The notes under the pieces were generated by a model, which was not told the origin of the DNA, did no database searches, and saw only the letters and a list, made by a program, of their open reading frames with translations. Below are positions 1 through 10,755 of a stretch of DNA of 64,000 nucleotides, in pieces. A program made the translations under genes and the position numbers. The first letter of the stretch is position 1, and every line of letters begins with the position of its first letter. Source of the DNA: Amblyomma americanum (lineage: Eukaryota > Arthropoda > Arachnida > Ixodida > Ixodidae); contig NC_135497.1 in assembly GCF_052857255.1 (NCBI RefSeq), positions 549,053,531 to 549,117,530 of the forward strand, written 5' to 3'.

Positions 1-1
1 A

Positions 2-855
2 CTACCTGTGTGGCATCTCCAACCATACCTGGAGTTCAATGTTGAGCGCAAGCGCTTCGTCTCACTGATCACAGCCTCTGACACCGAGTCTGAGTCGAAG
101 AAAGAGGTCACCTACGATTCCTCAGATGAGGAGCTCGAGCTGGGCGACTCCTTGGACGACCAGACGGCCCCGTTCACGTCCAGCGAGGAGGAGCAAGAGA
201 TCCATAAGCTCTGGACCAAGAAGGAGCAGCTCCGTCCGGCCAAACAGCACGAGCGCCATCACGCGTGCATCCGAGCTGTGCTTCAGGAGCATCAGAGCAA
301 GCAGGCATTTATTCTGAAGATCCGGCCGCGGTACCTCATCCCGGACACAAACTCCTTCATCGACCACCTGCCGCTCGTGAAGAAGCTGGTCGCCGACGGA
401 CGCTTTTACGTCTACGTGTCCATCGTCGTTTTAAATGAGTTGCACGGCCTGGCACGAGGTGGCGCTCGCCCGGCACAGGATGCGCAGACCACTGCGAGAA
501 TGTGAGCTCGAACGCCAGGGCTACCATCGCCTATCTGGAGGAGGGGTTCGGACAGCGTGAGCCAAAGCTAACGACCATTATCATCCGAGGATCTGTCCTG
601 GACACTATCAACTTCCACTGTGAGGATCTCGGCGACTACAAGGGGACCAACGACGAGCAAAGTTTGACCTGCTGCCAGCTGCAATGCAGAGACCGGGGCA
701 ATCAAGCATTGCCCAGAGAACCTGATGCACCTTTGAAGCTGTATCTCGAGACAGTTTTCATCACAGAAGACCGGAACCTGTGCATAAAGGCCCTCACACA
801 CAATGTCCCTGTGCGGGACTTGCCAGCCTTTCTTCGTTGGGCCGACATCTCGTGA
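2..855 (+). CDS. SMG6: SMG6 (EST1A) C-terminal PIN nuclease domain, partial, with frame break
   Basis: SMG6 is the endonuclease of nonsense-mediated mRNA decay and cuts RNA near premature stop codons through its C-terminal PIN domain. The frame is open from the window edge, so upstream exons lie outside. An acidic linker (TYDSSDEELELGD, about residue 40) is followed by the PIN domain. IPDTNSFID supplies the first acidic residue, VLNELHGLARG follows, then TNDEQSLTCC and TEDRNLCIKA supply the other two conserved aspartates. The protein ends VPVRDLPAFLRWADIS, close to the family C-terminus. The frame breaks near 485-505: the first frame stops at 503-505 and the downstream part (RATIAYLEEGF onward) is in another frame. 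The whole PIN domain lies in one uninterrupted genomic block, which fits either a large terminal exon or a retrocopy. A base error at the break is also possible. Identity is strong; intactness is uncertain. Confidence 0.85.
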
Positions 856-1395
856 CCACCAGGGTCAGAAGCTTCGCGTGCGAGTGAGAAGTACGTTGGC
901 GAGAGCAGAAACTGCTCCAGCTATAGCAGCAGCTGTACAAAACGATCTCCCTTGCCCTGGATAAGGGCTGTTTTTGTATAAACGTAGCAGCAGGTGCACC
1001 CCTCCCAGCCGTGCTAGCACATGCTAGCACCCGAAAGCACACCGCCACCACGACCACCACCACACTTCAGGAGGGGGAGAGCACCGCTTTTGATTTTGCT
1101 AGGGTGTCTTGAAAAGAACAAGAAGCAGCAACGGCCATCCGTTTGAGCAGGAACGGGGTGTACTACTAGCCCAGAGAATTGGGAGGGGCGAGGTGTTTCA
1201 TGAAGCACAAACAACGGCATGAGCATGCCTCTGCTGGCAGCAGAAAAGCAGCATCACATATTCATTTCGTTTTTTTTCTGTCTCCTTCCTCAGTTTTATT
1301 GTAATTTTTTTCCTCTACTGCTGACCTAGAACGAAAGCCAACCCTGTTGCTAGTTTCTTTTTTTTACTCGTGAATAAAAAATCTTGAGGGAAAAC
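856..1395 (+). other. Probable 3' UTR of SMG6 with poly(A) signal
   Basis: The sequence after the SMG6 stop codon holds no credible coding frame and becomes T-rich near 1265-1360. An AATAAA hexamer at 1373-1378 is the likely poly(A) signal. No genomic A-tail follows it, which argues mildly against a recent processed pseudogene. Confidence 0.5.
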
Positions 1396-1646
1396 CATCA
1401 GGTTCATTTTTTACAAGCTCTTTTTGGAAGCACTTTGTGTGGTGCTGAAGTACAGGGGGGATGGATATAGTAAGTTCACCTCGCACTCGTGGAAGTGTCT
1501 TCTTGCAGCAAGTACGATAAGGCGAATGGTACGTCAGTAGTGCTTAAAATTCATTTTTTGCCCGATGCAAGCGTCTGGCGAGAGAATTGTTGCTCGAGCA
1601 GCACAATCACTGCGCATGAGTATACAAGAGGTATGACGTTTATGTG

Positions 1647-1680
<34 letters not shown>

Positions 1681-1681
1681 A
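1647..1681. repeat. (GACA)n microsatellite at the LINE E 3' end
   Basis: About nine GACA repeats directly abut the 3' end of the minus-strand LINE at 1682. They probably represent its simple-sequence tail or the site into which it inserted. Confidence 0.8.
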
Positions 1682-1704
1682 AAACTTTATTCAGCAAGTG
1701 AGTT

Positions 1705-2445
1705 TCAGACCCAGCTGGGTCCCTGGGCCACTGCGCGGTCCCGCACTGCATCAAGTAGGTCATGCCGGGACATGACGTCGGCTGCCCGAGTCACCGCAGC
1801 AAGCTGCGATGTCGGGTCTGAAGACATAAGCAGGACCTCCCAGTCCTCCCAGCTCGAGATGGCGTGCTGTCCCCGCGGGGGAGGGTCAGCATGGGAGCCG
1901 AAAAGGATATGGGAGAGTGTGGCGTGGGGGTCAACACATAGGGAGCATGCAGGGGATGTGCCGCAATAGTGGGATAAAAGCTGAGGGGATGACAGAGAGC
2001 GGGTCTGGAGGCGTCTGAAGAGGATCTGTTGGGAGTGCGTAAGAGAGGAGTGGGGAGGAGGGTAAGTCCGACGGTCCAAACGGGGTATTTGCGTGAGCTC
2101 CGCAAAGGTGTGCGCCCGCTCCCCCGAGAATCCTAGATCGAGACTGTCCTGAGCCCGGCAAATCAGACCTCGGGCCAATTTATCGGCAGCCTCGTTTCCA
2201 GGGTTCCGAGAGTGAGCCGGCACCCACTGAAGCTCTACCCTGCGCGGTAAATTTTGGGTAGGGGTGTTCAACAATTGCCAGGAAGGGGCGTGAATCCTGC
2301 CCCTGGCAAAGATGGACAGAGCGGTTTTGGAGTCGCTGAAGATGTATTGGGCGTCCGAATGTGCAAGGGCTAGGGCGATGGAGGTCTCCTCTGCCTCCTC
2401 AGGCGTAGATCCCGAGGGAAGACGGTGAGTTAGGGGGTGAGGCAA
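1705..2445 (-). CDS. LINE E RNase H and C-terminal domain
   Basis: Open minus-strand frame of 246 codons that would degrade the RNA strand of the RNA-DNA hybrid during retrotransposition. Visible RNase H features are EEAEETSIALALAHS (second acidic residue of the fold), IFSDSKTAL (acidic residue in the D-S-K context) and ELQWVPAHSRNPGNEAADKLARG (the terminal H-x-G-N-E-x-A-D block). A C-terminal stretch with CGTSPACSLC followed by a histidine resembles the Cys/His motif of I/R1-type ORF2. It is continuous with the RT remnant upstream, so the apparent start is not a true one. Frame intact here; the element as a whole is dead. Confidence 0.85.
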   Translation of the reverse strand: MPHPLTHRLPSGSTPEEAEETSIALALAHSDAQYIFSDSKTALSIFARGRIHAPSWQLLNTPTQNLPRRVELQWVPAHSRNPGNEAADKLARGLICRAQDSLDLGFSGERAHTFAELTQIPRLDRRTYPPPHSSLTHSQQILFRRLQTRSLSSPQLLSHYCGTSPACSLCVDPHATLSHILFGSHADPPPRGQHAISSWEDWEVLLMSSDPTSQLAAVTRAADVMSRHDLLDAVRDRAVAQGPSWV

Positions 2446-3540
2446 GGTTGGATTGTAGGCAACTGCTACCGCTTCATGCGCTGTACATGCGGCATCTACG
2501 CAAACGGCATCGTGGGCTTGCCCATAGTACTTATGGAGGGCATTAGCGCGAGCTACGCGGCGAGGGATTTGATATTAGGGATCGACGTTTCGAGGAAGGG
2601 GTTTCACAACGAGAGGTGTATTGATGTGTCGAGGGATGGGTATAACGGTTGACGGGTTAGCGGGTATGTTGATGCAAAGGGAGAGTATACGACGGCCAGT
2701 GGCGCTCGTGGCAAGTCTAAGGTACTGTGTCTGAAGGTGCGCGTCAACTAGTTCCTGAATGGTGTTATGCATGCCTAGTGCAAGAAGTTTGGATGTGCTA
2801 GTGCTATGAGGTAGGTGTAGGGCTGTCTTAGTCGCAAGGCGGATCATTGCGTTCACGCGTTCGGTTTCCGTGCGGTTCAATTTGAGATATGGGGTTGCGT
2901 ATAGAATGCGGCTAAGCGTAAATGCGTGCACTACTTTCATGTTGTCCGCTTCGTCTAAACCCTTGCTAAGGGAGGACACTCGGCGTAGAAGGTGCAACAC
3001 GGATTGCGTGGAGGCCTTGAGCCTTTTAAGGGTATGTTCATTTCGTCCAGAACCCTGCAAGTGGAGGCCAAGGAGGCGGAGGGCGGGTGTGATGGGGATA
3101 GGGGATCCTTTTAAATTGATTTGGATGGGCGAGTTAGCGCTAGATTTTGGCCTAATTAGGAAGAGCGCGGACTTAGATGGGGAACATTCGAGCCCGATGG
3201 ATGACGCGTGAGAGGAGATGGTGTCTACTGATAACTGAAGAGTTCCCTCAATTTCCCCGTCAGAGCCATGAGTGGTCCATGTGGCAATATCATCAGCGTA
3301 CAGGGTATGCTTTAGGTGTGGGATTAGAGCCAGTTTGTGAGCTAGGGGATGAGAGCAACGTTAAAGAAAAGGGGAGAACGGACCGCCCCTTGAGAGGTTC
3401 CGAGCTCTCCGAGTGTGTAAGGGAATGTGGTAATCTGATCTATGTGCAGGGAGGCAGTGCGGCCCGAGATAAAAAAGCCATTGGTGAGGATGCCTCTAGA
3501 TTGAGGTCTACTCTTTCCCCTGGTGAGCTGTTATAATATC
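2446..3540 (-). pseudogene. LINE E reverse transcriptase, C-terminal half, frameshifted
   Basis: Reading the minus strand, RT pieces appear in order: a GTSQGAVRSPLFFNVAL block (RT motif B, usual first residues altered), TLYADDIATWTTHG with the catalytic aspartates (YADD, 3289-3300), then a thumb-like segment ending PLPRNVDP at 2575-3060. They fall in different frames separated by stops, so this is a decayed copy. The fingers and the endonuclease are absent. It belongs with the RNase H frame downstream. Confidence 0.8.
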
Positions 3541-4798
3541 TAGGTTTGTTGTGCAGCGAAAGGAGCATGCTGGAGTACGTTTTTGCTGTTATTTTTCTTG
3601 AACACGGTAAGAGAATGATTGTGTCGGAAACTAGGGCATGATAATAAGTTCCAAGAGCAGTAGATTGTCAAAGCAGTTCACTTCGGTGCAAAAGTGCTTC
3701 GTTGAGCGAAGGCGCACAGTCTTTCCTTTCTCTCTTTCTCTGTTCACTACGAAGTTCAGAATTCTTCTTGCACAGAACCACATTTACACTCGCACGTTTC
3801 CTACGATATGCACCCTGTACATCACGTTTGCCTGTGGCAGTAAATTTATAGCATACCGGGAATTAATGCAGCTTAGCCCTAGATGCATCATTTGGTTTTC
3901 TGCCTTTGGTGGCTAACTGCTCCTTATTCAGCTGTCCAATTTTCGTTTCAGTAAATTTGTTGTCAGGGACCTTTAATGCAGCATATTTGCTTTTATCAAT
4001 GTAAAGACCTCGGCGGCTACTGGTAGCCGTGGCTACCACAAGGCACGCTGTGTGCACAATATAAGATTGTCGTGCCCATAATACTCTTTATTATAATTTC
4101 CCTCTTTGCGGCTCTGTGGCGCGCCCCAAGTATGCACAATAGCAAGATTCTCATTCGGCATTTTAATTTGGCGCCACGACGTTTCCTTTTCGTCCGCTTC
4201 ACGATAAGTGGCGCTAGGCGTCTTTTTGCTGCATATTTCCTATTACCTGCTTTTTCTTGATTTTTGGGGCAGGAATTATGTCTTTTTGTGCATTAATGAG
4301 GAATAAATTCCCCTCTACATCATTTAAACTCATGTTGCCTATCTTTACCGCACACGCGCGCTCTCCAGCCATGATAAATGGTAATGATAGGCCGTGACAC
4401 TGTTTGAATTTTGGCGCATTTCGCCTTCACTCCAGTACAATTAGGTGGCGCTGGGCACACTTCTCGTTTTTATTTTCCTTTTTTTCCTCCTGTACGTGCA
4501 TTCTGCCACTGTAATGGCGTTATTTTTGCTTAAACGGGGACTACTGTATTCGTTTCACTTTAGGAATACATTTCATTCTAGCATGTCGTCCTGGGCGTGC
4601 TTGCAGCTGCTCAATTGTGCCCTCTGGGGCTTGTCATGGTGCATTTGTACTTCTGCCTAGTGCAGACAGATGGCAATACAGGTTAATCCTATTCAATAAC
4701 ATAGCTAGAGCTTTTCTTTCACATTTCTGCTTCGGCTCACTGCCCCCTCTCTGTGGGCCTGTCTCATAGCCATTTGTTTTTGGCTCTCTGCTGCTCTC
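3541..4798. other. Unassigned spacer
   Basis: AT-leaning sequence between LINE E and the 3' end of LINE D. I see no coding frame with recognisable domains and no clear repeat structure. Confidence 0.5.
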
Positions 4799-5220
4799 TT
4801 TTATTTATTTATTGATTCAAATACGCCAAAGGCCCTCCGGGGAGGGTATTACTTAGGGTGAACACACGATGCACTTTGACAACACTTTTCTCGAAACAGA
4901 AATGAGAGAGAAAAAAACAAAAAATACGGACACCATTTTGAAGTACAGGAAAAAACAACAATAGCAACAACATTATAGCGAAACAGAAAAGCGTACAAAT
5001 TTAAACAGCTGGGATTAAGAATACAAAAACAACGCAGAAAGAAGAAACGAATGGAAAAGAAACATGTGGAAGAAGGCAGTGGTATTCGAGGGAGCACAAA
5101 AGAAGGATTACTAACTCTATAAATGTAAACTAGTGCACAGGGACGTCAGATACTAATGTGGGTATGCAGCATTTTGAGAAATATTCTGGGTGAATCTCTG
5201 TAACAATATCCCATGGTAGG
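4799..5220 (-). mobile_element. LINE D 3' end and UTR
   Basis: Minus-strand reading gives the last ORF2 residues (near 5130-5220), then an untranslated stretch. It ends with a GGAGGGCCTTTGGCG block and an AATAAATAAATAA tail (reverse complement at 4799-4815). Similar tails recur at 16690 and 60991, so this is a common LINE 3' end in this genome. Confidence 0.7.
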
Positions 5221-5460
5221 TTATAATAATAATAATAATAATAATAATAATTGGTTTTGGGGGAAAGGAAATGGCGCAGTATCTGTCTCATATATCGTTG
5301 GACACCTGAACCGCGCCGTAAGGGAAGGAATAAAGGAGGAAGTGAAAGAAGAAAGGAAGAATGAGGTCCCGTAGTGGAGGGCTCCGGAATAATTTCGACC
5401 ACCTGGGGATCTTTAACGTGCACTGACATCGCACAGCACATGGGCGCCTTAGCGTTTTTC
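5221..5460 (-). mobile_element. Tick SINE, long-tail form, inserted in LINE D
   Basis: Reverse-oriented SINE body: GTGCTGTGCGATGTCAGTG block, CCAGGTGGTCGAAATTATTC block, pyrimidine-rich middle, then GCGCCATTTCC and a (TAT)n tail at 5221-5252. It resembles the tRNA-derived tick SINE known as Ruka, but carries an extra 3' module absent from the copies at 40096 and 41893. The tRNA-like head is truncated here. Confidence 0.75.
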
Positions 5461-5469
5461 TTCCATAAA

Positions 5470-6569
5470 AACGTATACTGTTCTAGGTATGAATGATTTC
5501 GCGTATTGTGATGACTGACAGGCTGGGCGATGACCTAGTAAAGATGATCATGGCGAGGGTAGATGAGTCAAGGAGATAGGCGAGCGTGTCTTCGTCGTAG
5601 GGATAGCGGATCTAATTCGGCCCCATTTTTTAGAGATGTAACACTGGTATAAGGAGAATAGCCCGAAAAAAATGAAGCGAACAGCACGGCCTTGCAGGGA
5701 TTCATTGTTACGTATGATGTAATCCTGGCTCGGGTTTCAGATTGCAAATGCATATTCAATTTTTGGTATAATTAAGGTGATGTATGAGAGCTTTATTAAG
5801 TGTGAAAATGCTTGCCTTAGTTTGTGTTTCATGATACCGAGTGAGCGATTAGCAGTTTTAACTGTAACGTTAATGTGATGATGCAATGTTAGATCCGTTT
5901 GAAAATTTACTCCTAAGTATCTGTATGTGGTAGTAAGCTCGACAATATTGTTATCTATAAAATATGAGGTTAAAATGCGGAAAGAGGAACGTGTAAATGA
6001 CATGCACTGTGTTTTGGTACGATTTAGTGTTTTTTTGCCAGTCAGAACACCACGTATTAATCGCGTTTAGGTCTGATTGCAACGCTTCTTTGTCGGTTTC
6101 AGTAGTAATTTTACGGTAAATAACACAGCCACCGGCGAACTGTCTTACAGGGACGAGATGCAGTTACGCAAATCAATATATATTATAAAAAGCAATGGAC
6201 TAAGACGCTCTATGGAGGAACGCCGGACGTGACTGGAATAAATGAATAATTCTATGGTTTATATTTGTGAACTTTGTTCGGAATGACAAAAAATCTTTTA
6301 TCCACTTGTGTGTTAATGTTAAGATGTTTTAGTTTCGTTAGTAGCCTGTGGTCAGGAACGTGGTCAAAAGCTTTAGAAAAATGAAGGGATATGGCATCCA
6401 CCTGGCTGCCGATATCAGTACAGGATAGCAAGTCATTAGTAAATCCCGCTAACTGCCCATCGCATGAATATCCTTTGCGAAAGCCGTGCTGGCATTTCAA
6501 GATTGTGTTATGTTCTTCTAGGTATGTTATGATTTACGAGCGTATGATGTGCTCCAGTAGTTTACAGAC
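5470..6569 (-). pseudogene. LINE D reverse transcriptase, central and C-terminal part
   Basis: Minus-strand RT remnants: VCKLLEH near 6560, QHGFRKGYSCDGQL near 6490, LHFSKAFDHVPDHRLL (motif A) near 6370, then TYRYLGVNF near 5920, followed by a thumb segment with SGYSPYTSVTSLKN near 5600. Motif B/C is degraded between 6010 and 6250. Multiple frame changes mean no product is expected. It continues the segment at 6703-6837 across an inserted LINE tail. Confidence 0.8.
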
Positions 6570-6702
6570 GGTACCACCTGGCTCGACTGGCTTGGCGCTG
6601 AAGGGGAAGAAGAACAGCGGCTTCTGGTCGCCCAGGCGGTCGACATGCTCGGCCTATAAATTATGGTCGAATAAAAGTCTTTACTACTACTACTACTACT
6701 AG
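6570..6702 (+). mobile_element. Truncated LINE 3' tail inserted in LINE D RT
   Basis: A 133-bp plus-strand insert separates two consecutive RT motifs of LINE D. It encodes a short acidic C-terminus (DWLGAEGEEEQRLL...DMLGL, stop), then an AATAAA and a (TAC)n tail at about 6678-6701. This is the typical remnant of a strongly 5'-truncated LINE. Confidence 0.75.
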
Positions 6703-6837
6703 CTAATGAAATGGGTCGGTAGTAGGATATGTGCGATCGGCTGCTTTAAAAATTGGTATGACATTGGCTGTGCGCCAATCACAAGGACTCCGGCTGGATG
6801 ACAATGACTGTGCGCGTAAGATTACCGAAATGTTTTG
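6703..6837 (-). pseudogene. LINE D RT fingers segment
   Basis: Minus-strand peptide with SPCDWRTANVIPIFKAADRT, the conserved stretch before the NYRPISL motif of LINE RTs. It is cut on one side by the gypsy-1 LTR at 6838 and on the other by the LINE tail at 6702. Confidence 0.8.
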
Positions 6838-7039
6838 TGTTACATAGCAAGTACGCGCATTGCGCGCGCCGTGCTTGCCTGGAACAGGGACGGACAATCC
6901 AGATAGAAAAGCCTTTATTTGTCACTCTCAGCCAGATTATATAGCGTGACCGGTCGAGGGTGAGGGGAGGAAGGAAAGAGGGAAAGCGTGACAGACATGC
7001 GCTTGGCGTTCGCCACAGTGATAAGGCAGAACATTTACA
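6838..7039 (-). repeat. Gypsy-1 3' LTR
   Basis: 202-bp LTR. On the minus strand it starts TGTAAATGTTC immediately after a purine-rich tract, and it ends CTATGTAACA. It lacks the 213-bp duplicated block present in the other LTR. Confidence 0.8.
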
Positions 7040-7042
7040 TTT

Positions 7043-7588
7043 CTCTTTAGGAATAAAGTCGCTGTATTGCCTTTTTTTTTACGCGTGGAACGTTGAAGTG
7101 ACAGCGGTATGCATGGTGGCTGCGCCGATGCAGTTTCTTCCTGCTACTGCCTCGTCGGATGGCCTTTTGGTCTTGCTGTGCTGACGAATTCGTCGGTGAT
7201 GGAACCACTGGAGGTGGGGTACCTGCTCGAGGTATCGCCCGCTCCAATCCTTTGTCCTGCGAGACCGGCGACAGTGTCTCTGCTTCAACAGCGTTGTCTT
7301 CCGCTGGGTCGTGATCCAGCGCACTTGGGGGAGTTGTGTGTCGAACACGCACCTGGTCAACGTGACGCCTGACCGGTCCGGCTGGTGTCTGTACGGTGAC
7401 CATTCTTGACCCTCCAGTAGACGTGACTGTTCCATGGAGCAATTTTTCTCCTACGCCAAATTAACCTGCATCACTGCAGCTCTAGGTAGAGGTGGTTACC
7501 ATTCATCTGGCTCCGAGACGAAATCTCTAACAATGGGAGGGAAACACGTGTCCAGACGAGACCGGAGACGATAACCAAGAAGCGCCTC
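7043..7588 (-). pseudogene. Gypsy-1 integrase C-terminus
   Basis: Minus strand resumes after the Penelope insert with KSPSEALLGYRLRSRLDTCF, the continuation of the integrase, then a basic tail with TVQTPAGPVRRHVDQVRVRH (7047-7442). It ends next to the polypurine tract and 3' LTR. Confidence 0.7.
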
Positions 7589-7648
7589 TGAAGGAGACTT
7601 ACATTCATTAAGGCTGCGAACTGGGCGACTTGGTACTGATTCTTATTT

Positions 7649-8550
7649 GAACAGCGCAATAAAGCAACGGGACACAACGAAGAACGGACACCACAACTCC
7701 GAGGCTATAGTTGGCTTTCTAAAGTCCAATAACCTGGTAAGGTGTGATGCTTTCAACATTGATGTGCGAGACCTATATTATTCTCTACCGCATGATGAGC
7801 TCATGAAAAGTGTTAAATTGTGCATGACTGATCACAACAATGAAACTGTTTTTATTGCTAGATGTGGTGTGTTCCTTGAAAGCTTCTTAGAGATTCTGTC
7901 TTTTTACCACCGTTCAACTTCATTGAATGGAAAGGGAAGTCGTTTGTGCAGAATGATAGAGTGTGCATAGGATCTAAAGTAGCACCTGTGTTAGCCAATA
8001 TGTTCCTTGCCAGGGTAGACAGATCCATAGACACTAGATGTGAAGGGTTGGTTCTGAGGATCTTTCGGTATGTTGATGATTATATTGTTTTGTTAAGAAG
8101 GGGAACATGACACGTAGGCTGGTAGATGTACTGAAGGTTTTCAAGGAATGCGCTAATGGCCTAACTTTTATGACTGAACTTCCTCAAGAAGAGGTACTTC
8201 AATTTCTGGATTTGAGACTGTTCTTTGAAGAGCGTCATGTATGTTGAGAGTACTCCTCTCGCTCTACCAAGTCTTGCCTAAGTTACCAATCAGGCCATAC
8301 AAAATTGGTAAAAAATGGCATTGTTTTTTCTAGCCTGAAATCTGTCCTGTACAAGTTATGTCTTCAAAGAATCAACGAAAGGATTTTGCGTCAAGTTGGC
8401 CGATTAAAATCTAGCTGTTATTCTTCTCATGTGATATCCAGGGAATTCGATAAGCTTCTTGGATGGATCAAGAGAGGGTATGAGTCAAAAGAAGTTTGTG
8501 GTGGTGACTTACACACATGGTGTGGGGCATGGTTTAAATAATGTTCCGGC
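7649..8550 (+). pseudogene. PLE-1 reverse transcriptase
   Basis: Penelope-type RT related to telomerase RT. The readable frame 7647-7970 holds RCDAFNIDVRDLYYSLPHDE, and the catalytic YVDD lies at 8069-8080 in a different frame. Stops follow at 7968 and onward. The RT-to-endonuclease linker (LCLQRINERILRQVGRL) is visible at 8305-8541. Confidence 0.75.
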
Positions 8551-8870
8551 AAGATACAATGTTCATGTGGTTTTTTCAGCGCCAAGAAAATTTAGAGGTG
8601 CGTGCAGGCAGGTGGAAGAGAAGGCTAAGCCAACAACCGCGAAGAAAAATAGTGGGGGCAGTCAGACCAATCATAAGAGCCCTTTTCTGCCCTGTAATAT
8701 CGGGGTTGTCTCCAGAATACCGTGTACTTGCGGGGTGACTTATATTGGCCAGACTGGACGTTGCGTTAACGCTTGTGTAAGTGAGCACCACAGGTCCTGA
8801 GATAATGGGTAATTTTGTAACCTTGCCCATCACTGGAGAGAAGGTACTTGCACCCCTCTGTTTTTAACAC
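8551..8870 (+). pseudogene. PLE-1 GIY-YIG endonuclease
   Basis: The C-terminal endonuclease that nicks target DNA in Penelope-like elements. The motif reads RIPCTCGVTYIGQTGRCVNA in the plus frame at about 8710-8770, with a following histidine (SEHHRS). Frameshifted afterwards. Confidence 0.8.
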
Positions 8871-9231
8871 CGTCATCCTAGGTAAACATAATGACAGCCT
8901 AACGCGAGATATTTTGGAGGCTTTTAAAATCCGCTTGGAATCAGATAGTTGCATTAGTGATCCTTCTCTCACACTAACTGATAAAAAGATGATGTTCTTA
9001 TCCGGCCAAGATGTGTAGCTTTGCACTCGTACCGTTTGTCACCGTTGTGGGCTTGATGATTAGCTTTTGTGCTGTTTTTTTTTTGTTTTTCCCTCTCGTT
9101 TGTGTTTGGTGTACTTGTATTTAGGATGCCTTAGACGTGAATAAATATCTTGTTGCTAGTCAGCGCTTGTGGTGTTCGTTCTTTGTTGTGTTCCGTTGTT
9201 TTATTGCGCTCTTCAAATATGAAGGAGACTT

Positions 9232-10025
9232 GCCCGAGCTGTTAGGCGTCCTTCTGTAATTAAAAAGCAGTCTGGAAATGTGGGTATCTAATCTTCCGGT
9301 CCCCCATCTTCTTAAGGCCATCCGTTTTCGTTCTGACTGCTCTTTCAACCATACCATCAGACTGTGGGTGAAACACAGCCGTTCGATGATGCGTTATATT
9401 ATTTTCTTTCATGAAGGTAGCTAAATATTGACTGATTAACTTAGTTCAGTTGTCAGAGACCGCTGTCCTTGGAATGCCAAACATGCTAAATATCTCGTGC
9501 AAACAATTAACTGAAAGCTGTAGCAATAGTTTGCATCATAGAGACTGCCTCAATCCATTTCCTGTGCGCATCCACTACAACGAGAATCATACTTACCCCA
9601 AATGGCCCTGCGAAATAAACATGTATCCTGGATCACTGTTCTCGAGCAGTCGGATAGCTCTCTGGCGGTGCTGCGGCTGTCACAGGCAAGCTTTGGACAC
9701 AGTTCTGACACGTTGCTGCTAGTTGTTCAATGTCGCGGCCCAGCTCTGGCCTCAAAACGATGATCTGGCAACTGCTTTCATAACTGAAGACCCCTGGTGT
9801 GTTTCGTGCAGTAGGTACAAAAGTCGTGCTTCCTTCGGCACTGTTACGGGGTACTCCCAGCACACCAGTCAGTGGGCACAGATAGGTCTTGTCTTTTACC
9901 GAAAATGGAATACTCTCATCATCTATACATCTTGCGGTCGACAGCCAGTTATACTGTGTCCCCTGCACAACCTTTTTCAATTGCGAGTCATTTGCAAATA
10001 ACTGCTTCAGTTCATCAACTGACAC
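9232..10025 (-). pseudogene. Gypsy-1 integrase, N-terminal and core part
   Basis: LAATCQNCVQSLP at about 9670-9720 is the C-x2-C part of the HHCC zinc domain. Degraded core follows, and near 9232-9357 the minus strand reads GRLDTHISRLLFNYRRTPNSSGKSPS, a typical post-catalytic integrase helix. The reading is then interrupted by the Penelope-like insert at 9219 and resumes at 7588. Confidence 0.7.
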
Positions 10026-10029
10026 TTCT

Positions 10030-10755
10030 CAGTCTTGAAATCCTGCTAGAGCAAGAATGTAATCAGGGGGATCGTCTGATTGCAATTATGTCGTAAGTTC
10101 TTCCAGCTGAGTCAGGGCGTCGGCATGCAGAAGTTGCTTACCCAGGGAGTACTGGAGCATGTAACGGAAACCTTCAAGGAACAGAGACTAACGTTGTATG
10201 CGAGCGGCTGCCAGCGATGGGGTCGGTCGATCTGCCTTCAGCAATCCCATGTGGGTCTGTGGTCGGTAACAAGTGTGAACTCTCGGCCTACGAGAAAATC
10301 CCGGAACATTGTTAGGCCAAATAAAAGGGCAAGGCGTTCGTGTTCGAGTTGAGAGTAATTCCTTTCAGTCTTTGTTATGTTCGCGAACGGAAGCCGATGT
10401 GCTTGTTCACTTTGCCATATGCATGGAATAGCACGGCGCCATTCCATGCTGCGACGCGTCACACTCCAGCTTTAGGTCTGCGGCCGGATTGAAATGCACA
10501 AGTACCCCTGAGGGCCTTCTCTAGCTTGCATAAATGCTGCCTCCTGCTCGGTTCTCCAATTCCATCGTGTGTTCTTCTCTAGCAGCTTGTACGAATGTGG
10601 ACGGATGGATGAAAACTTCGGCATGAACTTTGCGTAAAATGTAATCATGCCCAAAAATGCGCGCAGCTCCTGCACATTTTGCGGACAAATAGCTTGCAAG
10701 ATTGCTTCCATATGCTGCTCTGTCGGATGTGAACCCTCACGGCCAATTCCGTGAC
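10030..10755 (-). pseudogene. Gypsy-1 RT connection and RNase H remnants
   Basis: After the RT palm, minus-strand reading shows the connection blocks FLGMITFYAKFMPKFS (10472-11020 frame) and RNase H remnants NYSQLEHERLALLFGLTMFRDFL and FTLVTDHRPT (10238-10462). The pieces are in different frames with stops between them. Confidence 0.7.

Larger units (their letters stand above)
1682..3540 (-). mobile_element. LINE E: 5'-truncated RNase H-bearing non-LTR retrotransposon
   Basis: Minus-strand element with the second half of a reverse transcriptase (YADD at 3289-3300), a thumb region, then an RNase H domain and a C-terminal CCH-type zinc-like motif. The order RT, RNase H, Cys/His motif is that of I/R1-group LINEs. 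The 3' end is marked by an AATAAA (reverse complement near 1685-1690) next to the (GACA)n tract. The 5' part is missing beyond about 3540, the usual result of incomplete target-primed reverse transcription. Several frameshifts interrupt the RT part. Confidence 0.85.
7601..9219 (+). mobile_element. Penelope-like element PLE-1 inside gypsy-1 integrase
   Basis: Plus-strand insert flanked by a perfect 12-bp duplication TGAAGGAGACTT (7589-7600 and 9220-9231), within the size usual for Penelope-like elements. Coding remnants are an RT with FNIDVRDLYYSLPHDEL (motif A) and YVDDYIVLL (8069-8095), then a GIY-YIG-type endonuclease segment VTYIGQTGRCVNACVSEH near 8738-8790. A ~45-bp inverted terminal match links 7646-7692 with 9164-9219 (GCGCAATAAA...ACACCACAA). 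Many stops and frameshifts: dead copy. Confidence 0.88.
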
